Assembly (NCBI GenBank): GCA_035358715.1
Contig: DAOPPX010000008.1
Coordinates: 1-64,000 of the forward strand
DNA length: 64,000 nt
Direction of reading: 5' to 3'
Origin: UBA8199 sp035358715
GTDB lineage: Bacteria > Verrucomicrobiota > Verrucomicrobiia > Limisphaerales > UBA8199
Positions 25,210-35,609 of this stretch are shown here, piece after piece. Position 1 is the first letter of the stretch. Every line of letters begins with the position of its first letter. Made by a program: the position numbers and the translations under genes. Below the pieces are notes generated by a model. That model searched no databases, was not told the DNA's origin, and saw nothing but the letters and a program-made list of their open reading frames with translations.

Positions 25210-27735
25210 TTACTGCAAACGGTGGGCGCGGTAGAAGCGGCGGGCGCGATTTGTAACCGGGTCGCTGAACAGAATCGTGCCGCTGGTGTTGGTGAGGTTG
25301 GTCACGGCAACCCAGTTCGCGAGGTTGGTCGAGGCCAGGATTTCAAGCTTCAGGCCCGGAACGCTGGAGACCGTGCACTGGAATTTGCCTCCCGCCGCGA
25401 GCCGGGGGGAAAGCAGGCGGATGGCCGCGACGACGTTGAAGGGGTTGCTCAAGCCGACGTGGCCCGCGCCGTCGTCGGCCTTGAGCAACACGTTGTTGGC
25501 GGCGGTTCCCACGGTGACGCTCCCGTTCCAGACGCCGCCGACAAAGCTGCCCGAAACGGTGGGGCTCATTGAGACCGAATTCGAGTAGGGAACGCTATAA
25601 CGCAGGTCCAGAAAGACCCCCACATTCGTGCCCATTATGTCGTCGGGGAAGCCCTCGCCGTAAGCGTAGTAGCAGTTCTGGCCGATGGTCCCATTTGTGA
25701 ACACCGTCGGCCAGTCACCGGCATAATAGGTGTAGTACTGTGGCGTCCTGGCCGGAAAATAAGCGGACAGCCGGTACGGTGTGCCGGCCGAAAGCGTCAC
25801 GGGTGCGTCCAGCGCCGTCTCGGTCCAGGTGCCCGGCGGGCTTGTTACATTCTTGGATGCCACAAACGCACCCGCCCCCGTCCAAAGCGAGACCTTGGTT
25901 CCACTGTAGGTGCGCACGGAGAATGCCTGCAGGGTGGTGCTGGGAGTAAACTCGTAGCCTATGGTCCAGTCGTAGCTGGTGTCGGTTTGGGATTGCGAGG
26001 TTCCGAGGTTCCCGACGAGGGTGTTGGTCGAGAGTGCCCCTGTCGCGTAGGCGCTCAGCGCCACGGGGCCGGTGAAGCCGGCAATCACGCCGTTGTCGGC
26101 ATTCAGCGCGGTCAGGGTGACGCCAAACGGCGTGCCCAAGCTCTGGGTAGCGCCGATGGGGCTCCACACAAGGCGGTCCAGCACCGTCGGGAGCATGTTC
26201 AGCGTGAAGTTGGCCCCCCAGCGATTGCCGCTGCTGGCGGCGAAATCCGAAGAGGCGCCCGTCGTGAAGTTGCCGCTGACGCTGCTGTAGTTGGCCTTGC
26301 TGACTGTGATCGAGTAGGAGGAGGAGGATGGAATTCTGGCCAGGGCGTAAATGCCGTTGGTGTCCGTCGTGGCGGTATAAGTGCCGCCACCGGTCCGCGT
26401 GGCCGTGACCGTCGCGCTGGCGACCGGCCTGGCGCGCTGGTCCAGCACCCGGCCGCTGATGATCTCGCCGGTGCCGTTCGTGTAGGCGTTGTAAACGCAC
26501 TCGTCCACCACCGTGAAGGTGTAAACGCCGGTGTCAACCAGGGGCAGCGCATACCAGGCGTTGGCGGTGCCCGACCAGCCCAGGTTCAGGTGATGATAGA
26601 GTGTGGAGAGACTGTAGCCGTAGCCGTCCGCCACAACCCCATGTCCCCCGGCTGTGCCTTCTACCCCGAGCAGGACCGGACACCGGGCGTCCAGGTTTGG
26701 ATTGATCATGCCCGGCAAACCGGGGCCGATATTGCCGGAGTTGTTCCAGCCCAGGACGGCATTGGCGAACTTGAACGTGCCCATCAGCGCGCCCTTGGCA
26801 GCGAGCAGCGGCGCTGCAGAACCACCGCTGGCATAATCTGTGTTCACGGTGGCGCCGGCATCCGCGACCAGTGCGCCAATCGCCTGGCACTGCGCCGAGC
26901 TCGGGTTGGCGGGAGGCGCCAGCGGCATGTTGCTCCACACGTAGGGCCCGCCCGCGCCATTGCCGCCCCGCAAGTAGTACGTCAGGGGGATGCTATCGTA
27001 AGTTATCGGGAAGCCAGCGGACCCGACGCCGGTGATGGGGAACTGATAGTAGCGCATGAGTTGCGCCATAGCCGTCGCGACGCAGCCCGCCGGATAGTTG
27101 TTGATGCTGCCGGGGCCGTAAGGCGGGGTGTAGTAGTTGTAGCAGGCGGCCACGCCGGCATCGGCGGCAGTCTGCTGGCTCCAAGTGCTTTGGAGCAGCG
27201 GCGCCACACGGAGGTCCGACACGGTGATTAGTCCTTTGGGCGAGGCCGCCGGCATGCCATCCCTGGGGCATAGCCGCTGCCACTTCGCCTGGGCCTGGGC
27301 GGCGGTCTTGTCCGGAACCGCGGCGCCTTTTTTCTGCGCCCACGCCATGCGGCCGGCCAGGTCCCGGCTTGCCAGCGCGCCCAACGGGTTGTCCTCCGAC
27401 GGATCGAACTTGCCCGCGGCGGCAAACCCAATGATCGGCTCGACCAAATCATCGGCGGCCACGATGACAAAGCCGGCTGGCTCCAAATACACCACATGGT
27501 AAAGAGGGGTGCCGATCTTGTCGTTGACGGTGTCCACGCCCTGCACGGTTGGTCCCAGGGCCTCCCCCAGGGGCGTCGGGCACAGGCCCAGCCAGCTTGC
27601 GACCGCCGCCGCGGCTCGCTTCCCGTCAACCGGCGCGGCCAGCCCCGTCTGCCAGGGGACACTGAGCAAGACCGAAATCACAAAGGCCGACAGGGCCGAA
27701 CGAAGGGGCGAGACGAGGGAGAGGATTCCCTGCAC
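25210..27735 (-). CDS. Secreted C10 (streptopain-like) cysteine peptidase with a carboxypeptidase-regulatory-like domain
   Basis: Up to 841 residues if started at the GTG at 27735, chosen because an AAGG site precedes it, a signal peptide follows (LRSALSAFVISVLLSVPW), and the upstream 114 codons are translated intergenic repeat. An inhibitory-propeptide-like segment is followed by the C10 core: YPAGCVATAMAQ with the nucleophile Cys encoded near 27083, and GHGVVADGYGYS with the catalytic His. A CarboxypepD_reg-like domain (ISGRVLDQRARPVASATVTA) and further beta-rich domains continue to the C-terminus. It is predicted to be exported and to digest extracellular protein. An alternative start at 28077 is formally open. 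Confidence 0.82.
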   Translation of the reverse strand: MQGILSLVSPLRSALSAFVISVLLSVPWQTGLAAPVDGKRAAAAVASWLGLCPTPLGEALGPTVQGVDTVNDKIGTPLYHVVYLEPAGFVIVAADDLVEPIIGFAAAGKFDPSEDNPLGALASRDLAGRMAWAQKKGAAVPDKTAAQAQAKWQRLCPRDGMPAASPKGLITVSDLRVAPLLQSTWSQQTAADAGVAACYNYYTPPYGPGSINNYPAGCVATAMAQLMRYYQFPITGVGSAGFPITYDSIPLTYYLRGGNGAGGPYVWSNMPLAPPANPSSAQCQAIGALVADAGATVNTDYASGGSAAPLLAAKGALMGTFKFANAVLGWNNSGNIGPGLPGMINPNLDARCPVLLGVEGTAGGHGVVADGYGYSLSTLYHHLNLGWSGTANAWYALPLVDTGVYTFTVVDECVYNAYTNGTGEIISGRVLDQRARPVASATVTATRTGGGTYTATTDTNGIYALARIPSSSSYSITVSKANYSSVSGNFTTGASSDFAASSGNRWGANFTLNMLPTVLDRLVWSPIGATQSLGTPFGVTLTALNADNGVIAGFTGPVALSAYATGALSTNTLVGNLGTSQSQTDTSYDWTIGYEFTPSTTLQAFSVRTYSGTKVSLWTGAGAFVASKNVTSPPGTWTETALDAPVTLSAGTPYRLSAYFPARTPQYYTYYAGDWPTVFTNGTIGQNCYYAYGEGFPDDIMGTNVGVFLDLRYSVPYSNSVSMSPTVSGSFVGGVWNGSVTVGTAANNVLLKADDGAGHVGLSNPFNVVAAIRLLSPRLAAGGKFQCTVSSVPGLKLEILASTNLANWVAVTNLTNTSGTILFSDPVTNRARRFYRAHRLQ

Positions 27736-27800
27736 CCGTTCGAGCCTTACCCCCGTGAACCATCCCCTCTCTCGCCTTCGGCACCCTGCCCCTGAACCGG

Positions 27801-27902
27801 GGGAACATCCAACATCCAACATCGAACGCCCAACATCCAATAGCGGCCCAAAGCTCGGCCCTTGGACGTTCGATGTTGGATGTTGGATGTTGGATGTTCC
27901 CT
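27801..27902. repeat. Verrucomicrobial intergenic inverted repeat (AACATCCAACATC type)
   Basis: GGGAACATCCAACATCCAAC begins at 27801, and the complementary GTTGGATGTTGGATGTTCC ends at 27901. The arms share about 30 bp around a roughly 35-nt spacer. Translated, they give LDVGCWMLDV-like spurious peptides. The rest of 27736-28310 holds no gene I can support. Confidence 0.8.
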
Positions 27903-28310
27903 CACGGTGGTTCAGGGGTTCAAAGCGCGAAAGGTTCTGTTCGGCAAATTCTCTCCCCCTTCGAGGGGCAGAGAGAAAGGGAGAGGGGGCCATGTCTTTC
28001 GTAGTGCGTTTCATGGAAAGGATGGATTTCACAGGGTGTCCTTTTCTGGGACGGTGGGTTTGACTAATTAACTGCATGCTTAACGGGCCGCGACAGCTTC
28101 ATACGCGAAGCAGCATCTGAGCCAAAGCGCCAATACCATTGCCCCCCGCCGCCAAAGCCCGGAGCGTCCAACCCGGCTTTGTCCCAGCTAACAGCCTGTC
28201 TCTCTTATAGCAGACCCCGCGCCGCGGAGCAACCCCTGCTTTCGCAGCGGCTTTCGGTTGAACGCATTTTCTGGTTTTGCTGTCCATCGCACAGTAAGAT
28301 TTCAAGACCA

Positions 28311-29296
<986 letters not shown>

Positions 29297-29300
<4 letters not shown>

Positions 29301-30253
29301 TCCCGCGCGAGATCCTCAAGAAGATTCGCCAGATTGAGATTCGCACCAACCGCCTGGTGAGCGAGACCCTGGCGGGCCAATACCACAGCGTCTTCAAAGG
29401 GCAGGGGATGAACTTCGACGAAGTGCGCGAATATCAGCCCGGGGATGAGGTGCGCTCCATTGACTGGAACGTCACCGCGCGGATGAACCATCCATTCGTG
29501 AAGAAGTTCGTGGAGGAACGCGAGCTGACGCTCATGCTGGTCGTGGACGCCAGCGGCTCGGGCAGGTTCGGCTCCCACGCCCAGTCCAAACGCGAGCTGG
29601 CGGCGGAGATAGCTTCTGTGCTGGCCTTCTCGGCCATCCGCAACAACGACAAGGTGGGGCTGATCCTGTTTACGGACGAGGTGGAGAAGTTCATTCCGCC
29701 CCGCAAAGGCCGCCGCCACGTCCTGCGAGTCATTCGCGAGGTGCTTTTCTTCGAGCCGCGTCATCGCGGGACGGATTTGAACGGCGCGCTGGAATTCTTG
29801 CTGCGCGTGACGCCGCACCGGGCCATCGCGGTGCTGATTTCCGACTTCATCGGATCGCCGTCCGAGGTGACCGGCCGGCGCCGCCGCAAAATCCGTCCCC
29901 AGGTGATGCTGCTGGAATCGCTGGCCCAGGCCTCCCTCACGATGCTGCGGCAGGCCAACCGCCGCCATGACGTGGTCGCCGTCCAAATCACCGACCGTTA
30001 CGAGCTGGAACTGCCGGCGCTTGGACGGCTGGTGCTCAACGACGCCGAAACGGGCGAAGTCGTCGAGATCAACACCAGCGACCAGCGCAAGCGCGCCGCC
30101 TTCGCCGAGCGGCAGGCCCGCGCGCAGGCGGACCTGGCGCGACTGTTCCGTTCCGCCGGCATAGACGCCATCCGCCTGCGGACCGACCAGCCCTACGCGG
30201 CGGAGTTGGGCCGGTTCTTCGAGACGAGGGAGAAGCGGAGGCTGAGAGGTTAG
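29297..30253 (+). CDS. DUF58 / VWA-like protein of the MoxR operon
   Basis: 318 residues. The signature GxxxDxREYQPGDExRxIDWN is clear near 41-57, followed by a von Willebrand-like fold whose metal site is VVDASGSG. DUF58 proteins usually pair with MoxR and act as its substrate-adaptor partner at the cytoplasmic membrane; here there are no strong transmembrane helices, so it is probably soluble. It overlaps the MoxR stop by 4 nt. A gap of 130 nt with repeat-like sequence separates it from the DUF4381 gene. Confidence 0.93.
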
Positions 30254-30383
30254 GCATGCGCGGATCAGCCCAAGTCCTGAAGACAGCGTGCTGCGTGCTG
30301 CGTGTTGCGTGGGAATTCTCATCGGATCATCCACCTTCCACCATGCGCCACGCACCACGCGCCCCCCGCCACGCATTGGACCG

Positions 30384-30962
30384 ATGACCGCCACCAACCT
30401 CCAGCCAGGTTCGCTTGCTGCTGCCGCGGCCGGCGCCACGAACGCGCTGCGCGACATCAAGCCCCCGGTCGAGATCCCGAGCGGCTGGGCATGGGTTTTC
30501 TGGGCGCTGCTGGTGCTCGCGGTCGCCGCGCTGGCATTCTGGGCGTGGCGCTACTGGCAGAAACGGCGCGCGCAGGCCAAGGTGGTCTCGGTTGTGCCGC
30601 CCCATATCCGGGCCAAGCAAGCGCTGCGGGAGGCGCTGGCGTTGCTCGGCCAGCCTCGCGAATTCTGCATCCGCGTGTCCGATACTATCCGCTGGTATTT
30701 GGAGGAGAGGTTTGATTTCCATGCGCCGGAGCGCACCACCGAGGAGTTCCTTTACGAGCTGCAGGGGACCAACCTGCTAACGCCCGACCAGAAGGACAGC
30801 CTGGGCGAGTTTCTCAAACGCTGTGATCTGGTGAAGTTCGCCAAATACGAGCCCGGTCTGCCCGAGCTGGAAAACCTGCACTCGTCGGCCGTGCGGCTGG
30901 TGGAAGAAACCGAGCCCATCATGGCCGCATTGGAGGCCGTCAAGACGGGCGCGCAAGCATGA
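30384..30962 (+). CDS. DUF4381-like membrane protein of the MoxR/Bat operon
   Basis: 192 residues from the ATG at 30384. A Pro-rich periplasmic stretch (IKPPVEIPSGW) is followed by one transmembrane helix (about residues 35-57), then a cytoplasmic helical domain with RVSDTIRWYLEERF and APERTTEEFL, the motifs of DUF4381 proteins in MoxR operons. Role unknown but tied to the BatA/BatB complex. It overlaps the next gene by 4 nt. The 130-nt leader before it contains decayed TGCGTG/CCACGC repeats and no other gene. Confidence 0.82.
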   Translation: MTATNLQPGSLAAAAAGATNALRDIKPPVEIPSGWAWVFWALLVLAVAALAFWAWRYWQKRRAQAKVVSVVPPHIRAKQALREALALLGQPREFCIRVSDTIRWYLEERFDFHAPERTTEEFLYELQGTNLLTPDQKDSLGEFLKRCDLVKFAKYEPGLPELENLHSSAVRLVEETEPIMAALEAVKTGAQA

Positions 30963-31957
30963 CCTTTGGCCATCCATACCTCCTGCTGTTGCTGCTGCTG
31001 CTGCCGGTGCTGGGCTGGCTGAAGGGCAAGCAAGGCAAGCCGCCGGCCTTCGTGTATTCGTCGGTTCAACTGGTGCGCGGCATTCTCAATGTCACCCGCG
31101 CGCGCTCGGGGGCGTTCCTGGCGTCGCTCCGCTGGCTGATTCTCGCCCTGCTGATCATTGCGCTGGCCCAGCCGCGCCTGATCCGGAGCGAGACCAAGGT
31201 CACCGCCAGCGGCGTGGACATCGCGGTGGCGCTGGACATGTCGGGCAGCATGGCCTCGGAGGACTTCGAGGTGGGGCGCGAGCGCCTCAACCGGCTGGCC
31301 ATGGCCAAGGAAGTGCTCAAGAAGTTCATTGATAAACGCCCGGCTGACCGCATCGGCATCGTGGCTTTCGCCACGCACGCCTATATCGCCTCGCCCCTGA
31401 CTCTCGACCACGACTTTCTCCAGGAGAACCTCGCGCGGCTCGACCTGGGCACTATTGACGATACCCGCACGGCGATCGGCTCCGCCCTCAGCGCCGCTGT
31501 CAACCGCCTCCGCGAACTCAAGTCCAAGAGCAAGATCGTGATCCTCATGACCGACGGTCAGAACAACTCCGGCAAGGTCGCGCCCCTGACTGTCGCCGAG
31601 GCCGCGCAGAAGCTCGGCGTGAAGGTCTATACCATCGGCGTCGGCACGCGGGGCATGGCGCCCATGCCGGTCTTTTGGGGCGGGCGCAAGGTCGGCTACC
31701 GGCAGGAGCCGGTGAACATTGATGAGGATACTCTCCAGAAGATCGCCGACATGACGGGTGGCAAATACTACCGTGCGGACAACTCGCAGCGCTTCCAGGC
31801 GATTTACGCCGAGATTGACAAGCTGGAGAAGACCGAAGCCGAAGTGAAGAAGTATTCGCACTACGACGAGCTGCTGGCCTGGTTCATCCTGCCGGGCCTT
31901 GGCCTGCTGCTGCTGGAGGTTCTCCTGCGCCACACGGTTTGGAGGAGGCTGCCATGA
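30959..31957 (+). CDS. BatA-like VWA membrane protein
   Basis: 332 residues: an N-terminal TM helix (LLLLLLLLPVLGWL), a second TM around residues 57-75, a VWA domain with the MIDAS motif VALDMSGSM and later LMTDGQNN, and a C-terminal TM (LAWFILPGLGLLLLEVLL). This is the BatA/aerotolerance topology. With the MoxR ATPase it probably supports envelope integrity or oxidative-stress tolerance. Its ATG overlaps the previous stop, and its own stop is overlapped by the next start, so the operon is translationally coupled. Confidence 0.9.
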   Translation: MTFGHPYLLLLLLLLPVLGWLKGKQGKPPAFVYSSVQLVRGILNVTRARSGAFLASLRWLILALLIIALAQPRLIRSETKVTASGVDIAVALDMSGSMASEDFEVGRERLNRLAMAKEVLKKFIDKRPADRIGIVAFATHAYIASPLTLDHDFLQENLARLDLGTIDDTRTAIGSALSAAVNRLRELKSKSKIVILMTDGQNNSGKVAPLTVAEAAQKLGVKVYTIGVGTRGMAPMPVFWGGRKVGYRQEPVNIDEDTLQKIADMTGGKYYRADNSQRFQAIYAEIDKLEKTEAEVKKYSHYDELLAWFILPGLGLLLLEVLLRHTVWRRLP

Positions 31958-33924
31958 CGTTTGCCAACCCTCATGCGCTCTGGTTGTTGCTGGCGTTGCC
32001 GCCGGTCCTGCTGGCCTTCTTCTGGTGGGCCGGTCGCAAGCGGCAGCAGTTGCTCACGCAATTCATCCAGGCGCGCCTGTTGCCGGGGTTGACCGTTGGC
32101 ATCTCCCCGGCGCGCGAGAAGATTCGCGCGGCCTGCCTCGTTTCGGCGGTGGCCTGTCTTCTCCTGGCCCTGGCTCGGCCGCAGTGGGGGTTCGACTGGG
32201 AGGAGGTCAAGCAGCGGGGGCTGGACATCGTTGTGGCGATTGACACCTCGAAAAGCATGCTGGCGACGGATGTCGCGCCGAACCGCCTCGCCCGGGCCAA
32301 GCTCGCCGCGCTCGATCTGATGAAGCGCGCCAAAACCGACCGCCTGGGCCTGGTCGCCTTCGCCGGCAGCGCCTTCCTGCAATGCCCGCTGACCATAGAC
32401 GACTCGGCCTTCCGCCAGAGCGTCGAGGCGCTCGATGTGAACATTATTCCCCAGGGCGGCACGGCCCTGGTGGATGCGATTCAGACTGCGCTCACCGCCT
32501 ACAAGGAGGGCGACAACTACAAGGTGCTGGTCCTCCTCACGGACGGTGAGGACCACGATTCCGGTGCGCTGGAGGCGGCGGAGAAGGCGGCGCAGGAAGG
32601 CTTGCGCATCTTCACGGTGGGCATTGGCACCAGCGACGGCGAGATTCTGCGCGTCCAGAACTCTCAGGGGGGAAGCGATTACGTCCGCGACGAACAGGGC
32701 AATGTCGTTAAGTCGCACCTGAATGAAGACTTGCTCAAGAGAATAGCCTTCACGAGCGAAGGGGGCGCATACATCCCCTTGCGCGGGGCCAAAGCCATTG
32801 ACTCGCTCTACGATGACCGGCTGGCCAGCCTGCCCAAGTCCCAACACCGGGAGAAGTTCATCCGCCGCTATCACGAGCGGTACTACTGGCCGCTGGCGGC
32901 GGCGATCGTGCTGTTGCTGGTCGAAATGCTATTCCCGGAACGAAAACGCGAGCGGCCCGCCAAACGCCCGGGAGCCGCTAGAGGAATGTGGCGCCGCTCG
33001 CCTGGCGCCAACCCGGCTCCCTCGGCAGGCCGTGAGACTGCCCCGGCATCCTCGATGCTCCGGGCTCAATCATCGCTCCCGGCCCTTTTGTCCCTGTTGC
33101 TCTGTGCTCCGGTCGCTGCTCTGGCCTCGCCCTCCAGCGCGCTGCGGGAATACAAAGCCGGGAACTTTGACCAGGCATTCAAGGAATACCAGCGCCTGCT
33201 CCGGCAGAACACCAACGATAGCCGCCTGCATTTCAACGCCGGCGCCGCCGCCTACCGCAACCGGCAATTCGAGGAGGCTGCCAGGCAATTCAACGCCGCG
33301 CTTTCCTCGCCTGACCTGAAGCTTCAGGGCTTGGCCTACTACAACGAGGGCAATTCCCTGTTCCACCTGGGCGAGCGCAGCCCCGATCCCAAACAGCGCA
33401 AGGAAGCCTGGGAAAATGCGCTCACGAACTACCAAAGCGCGATGAAGCTTAGCCCGCAGGACCCGGACGCGAAGTTCAACTATGAATTCGTCAAGAAGAA
33501 GCTGGAAGAACTTAAGCAGCAGCAGCAGCAGAACCAGCAGCAGAACAAGGACGAGCAGCAGAACGAGGACCAGCAGCAACAGGACCAGCAGCGACAGCAG
33601 CAAGACCAGCAAAAGCAGCAGGACCAACCAGACCAGAACCAGGATTCCTCCCAGCAGCAGGCTGAGCAGCAGCAGAAAGACCAGGAGCAGCAGCAGGCGG
33701 AGCAACAGAAGCAGGAACAACAGCAGGCACAGCAAGGCTCCGCCCAGCCCAAAGAGGAGTCCGGCGAGACGAACGAGCAAGACACTGCCGCTCAGGCGCT
33801 GGGCCAAATGACACAGGAGCAGGCCCAGCAGTTATTGGACGCGCAAAAGGAGGGTGAGAAGATGCTCCAACCCAAACCTACCGGCAAGCCGCGCGATTCG
33901 CGCCGGTCGTTGAAGGACTGGTAA
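31954..33924 (+). CDS. BatB-BatC fusion: VWA protein with TPR and Gln-rich tail
   Basis: 656 residues from the ATG at 31954, which has a GGAGG site nearby. Residues 1-315 are a BatB-like VWA module with N-terminal TMs, a MIDAS-like DTSKS and LLTDGEDHD, and a closing TM. After a linker with a second hydrophobic segment, TPR repeats follow (AGNFDQAFKEYQRLL, then HFNAGAAAYRN), as in BatC. The last about 130 residues are a very Gln-rich, low-complexity stretch (33515-33735) ending in PTGKPRDSRRSLKDW. BatB and BatC are often separate genes; the fusion and the poly-Q region are unusual. Last gene of the operon. Confidence 0.88.
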   Translation: MTFANPHALWLLLALPPVLLAFFWWAGRKRQQLLTQFIQARLLPGLTVGISPAREKIRAACLVSAVACLLLALARPQWGFDWEEVKQRGLDIVVAIDTSKSMLATDVAPNRLARAKLAALDLMKRAKTDRLGLVAFAGSAFLQCPLTIDDSAFRQSVEALDVNIIPQGGTALVDAIQTALTAYKEGDNYKVLVLLTDGEDHDSGALEAAEKAAQEGLRIFTVGIGTSDGEILRVQNSQGGSDYVRDEQGNVVKSHLNEDLLKRIAFTSEGGAYIPLRGAKAIDSLYDDRLASLPKSQHREKFIRRYHERYYWPLAAAIVLLLVEMLFPERKRERPAKRPGAARGMWRRSPGANPAPSAGRETAPASSMLRAQSSLPALLSLLLCAPVAALASPSSALREYKAGNFDQAFKEYQRLLRQNTNDSRLHFNAGAAAYRNRQFEEAARQFNAALSSPDLKLQGLAYYNEGNSLFHLGERSPDPKQRKEAWENALTNYQSAMKLSPQDPDAKFNYEFVKKKLEELKQQQQQNQQQNKDEQQNEDQQQQDQQRQQQDQQKQQDQPDQNQDSSQQQAEQQQKDQEQQQAEQQKQEQQQAQQGSAQPKEESGETNEQDTAAQALGQMTQEQAQQLLDAQKEGEKMLQPKPTGKPRDSRRSLKDW

Positions 33925-33941
33925 TCCGCTCCGGAAGGAAA

Positions 33942-33970
33942 CGGGCAGGCAGCGAAGGACGGCCTGCCCG
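33942..33970. terminator. Hairpin between convergent operons (possible bidirectional terminator)
   Basis: CGGGCAGGC (33942-33950) pairs with GCCTGCCCG (33962-33970), with an 11-nt loop. It sits between the BatB/C stop and the rplI stop. No T-run is present, so termination may be inefficient or Rho-assisted. Confidence 0.5.
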
Positions 33971-34028
33971 GCGTGAACTGACCGCAGCTCAATGCCCTGG
34001 CGACGAAATGTCCCGTGGCGCCCGGGAG

Positions 34029-34754
34029 TTACTCCGCCTTGGGCAGTTTGGCTGCAGACTTCTCGGCGTTAGGAGCCTTTTCAGCTTTAGGCGCGTTGTC
34101 CGGCTTGGTGGCCTTATCGGGCCGCCCATGCCGGTCAGGCCGCTGGCCGTGAAACCTCTTCTCGCCAGCTTCGCCTTTGGCGTGCGCTCCCTCGGGCTTG
34201 CGATGGCCGGTTTCGGGCCGCCGTCCGCGTTTCTCGGTCTTGGGATGCTCTTCTTTCGTTGCTCCGGCCGGCGCAGCCGCTTCCGGCGGCGGCAGCGGCG
34301 TGCTGCTTTCAACGCGGACTTTGAGCTTGGTGGTGACATCCGCGTGCAGCCGCAGCTCGACCTCGTGCTCGCCCAGGGCGCGGATGGGAGTTTCGAGGTG
34401 AATCTTCCTCTTATCCAGCGAGATGTCGAACTGGTTCTTGAGTTGGTCGGCGATCATGCCCGAGGTGACGGTGCCGAAGATCTTGCCATCCTCGCCCGTC
34501 TTGACGGTGATGAGGCAGAGAAGCTTCGAGACGCTCTTGGCCAGCTCGTTCATAGCGTTGAGCTCATGAGCCTCGCGCTCGGCGCGACGTCTGCGCAGAG
34601 CTTCAATACGGCGCTTGTTGGTGGAGCTTAAGGGCACAGCCAGGCCCTGCGGGAAGAGAAAATTGCGGGCGTAACCGGCGGCGACTTTGACTTGGTCGGA
34701 CTCGGCGCCCAGGCCGACGATCTGGTGGGTAAGGATGACTTCAGTTTTTGCCAT
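34029..34754 (-). CDS. rplI: 50S ribosomal protein L9 with extended C-terminal tail
   Basis: 241 residues from the ATG at 34754 (MAKTEVILTHQIVGLG). The L9 N-domain with AAGYARNFLFPQGLAV, the connecting helix and the C-domain (FGTVTSGMIADQL, HLETPIRALGEHEVELRLH) are complete by about residue 150. Bacterial L9 is normally about 150 residues; here about 90 further residues form a Lys/Pro/Ala-rich disordered tail (EKAPNAEKSAAKLPKAE end). It belongs to the minus-strand ribosomal cluster; rpsR, normally between ssb and rplI, is missing. Confidence 0.95.
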   Translation of the reverse strand: MAKTEVILTHQIVGLGAESDQVKVAAGYARNFLFPQGLAVPLSSTNKRRIEALRRRRAEREAHELNAMNELAKSVSKLLCLITVKTGEDGKIFGTVTSGMIADQLKNQFDISLDKRKIHLETPIRALGEHEVELRLHADVTTKLKVRVESSTPLPPPEAAAPAGATKEEHPKTEKRGRRPETGHRKPEGAHAKGEAGEKRFHGQRPDRHGRPDKATKPDNAPKAEKAPNAEKSAAKLPKAE

Positions 34755-34818
34755 GGGAAATCGGGTGTTACGTGTTGAGTGTTGCGTGAACGGCAGGGTA
34801 GCCGGACACATGTCGGGG

Positions 34819-35271
34819 CTAGAACGGCACGTCGTCTTCCTCGGTCGGGCCGGGCTCGGGTGCCGCCGCAGGAGCCGATGCCGCCGGCACGGCTGCTGCC
34901 GCGCGCCGTGTCGGCTCAGAGCCAGCTTCAGCGCGGTTGCCACTGTCGAGGAACTGGAATGACTCCAGCACTACCCCCAACCGGCTGCGCTTCTGGCCCG
35001 TTTGTTTGTCGTCCCATTGATCCAGGCGAAGCCGGCCTTCGACGAGCATCGGACGCCCCTTTTTCAGATACTGGCCGATGGTCTCGGCCTGCTTGCCGAA
35101 CGCGTCAATGTCCACAAACGTTACCTCTTCCTTGGCTTCGCCGGTCTCGGTTTTCCAATTCCGGTTCACCGCCAGCCCAATCTTGGCAATTGCCATGCCC
35201 TTGGGCGTGTAGCGCAATTCCGGATCGCGCGTCAGATTACCAACAAGGATGACCTTATTAAAGCTTGCCAT
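34819..35271 (-). CDS. ssb: Single-stranded DNA-binding protein
   Basis: 150 residues with an OB-fold: FNKVILVGNLTRDPELRYT at the start, AVNRNW, FVDIDAFGKQAE, KGRPMLVEGRLRLDQW. The C-terminal 30 residues are a disordered Ala/Pro linker ending in the acidic tip EEDDVPF that recruits replication and repair partners. It binds exposed ssDNA. It follows rpsF by 11 nt in the classic rpsF-ssb order. Confidence 0.97.
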   Translation of the reverse strand: MASFNKVILVGNLTRDPELRYTPKGMAIAKIGLAVNRNWKTETGEAKEEVTFVDIDAFGKQAETIGQYLKKGRPMLVEGRLRLDQWDDKQTGQKRSRLGVVLESFQFLDSGNRAEAGSEPTRRAAAAVPAASAPAAAPEPGPTEEDDVPF

Positions 35272-35282
35272 ATAGAGATCCT

Positions 35283-35609
35283 TTAAGTGGCGGCGGTGGC
35301 TGGTTTTGGCTCCGGAGCGTTGGTGAACAGCACCCGGAAGACTTCCTCATTGCCGGCGAACCGGCGTTTCAACTGGTCGAGCAGGGTTGGCGGGCCCTGG
35401 AAGATGATGTTCACATAGAAGCCGGCGCTCTTTTTCTTATCGGCCGCGCGGGCAAAGGTCTTCTTGTCCATCTTCTGCACCGTTTCCACCTTCCCGCCCA
35501 GTGTGGTGATCTCGGCGGAGATCTTATCAACGGCGTCTTTGACGCCTTCCTCTTTGCCTGCCACGTCCAGTATGAACAGGCCTTCGTATCGTTTTACTGC
35601 GCTTTTCAT
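35283..35609 (-). CDS. rpsF: 30S ribosomal protein S6
   Basis: 108 residues: KRYEGLFILDVAGKEE, KISAEITTLGGKVETV and AGFYVNIIFQGPPTLLDQL are the conserved S6 segments, with a short Pro/Ala tail. Normal length. Its start overlaps the pth stop by 4 nt. It binds 16S rRNA with S18 on the 30S platform; the S18 gene is not in this cluster. Confidence 0.96.
   Translation of the reverse strand: MKSAVKRYEGLFILDVAGKEEGVKDAVDKISAEITTLGGKVETVQKMDKKTFARAADKKKSAGFYVNIIFQGPPTLLDQLKRRFAGNEEVFRVLFTNAPEPKPATAAT

Noticed and set aside
30254..30383. TGCTGCGTG / CCACGCACCACGC repeats between DUF58 and DUF4381 as a functional element
   Set aside because: Degenerate short repeats like those scattered in other gaps; no consistent structure.
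33515..33735. CAG-rich stretch as a microsatellite outside coding DNA
   Set aside because: It lies in frame inside the BatB-BatC gene and encodes the Gln-rich tail.
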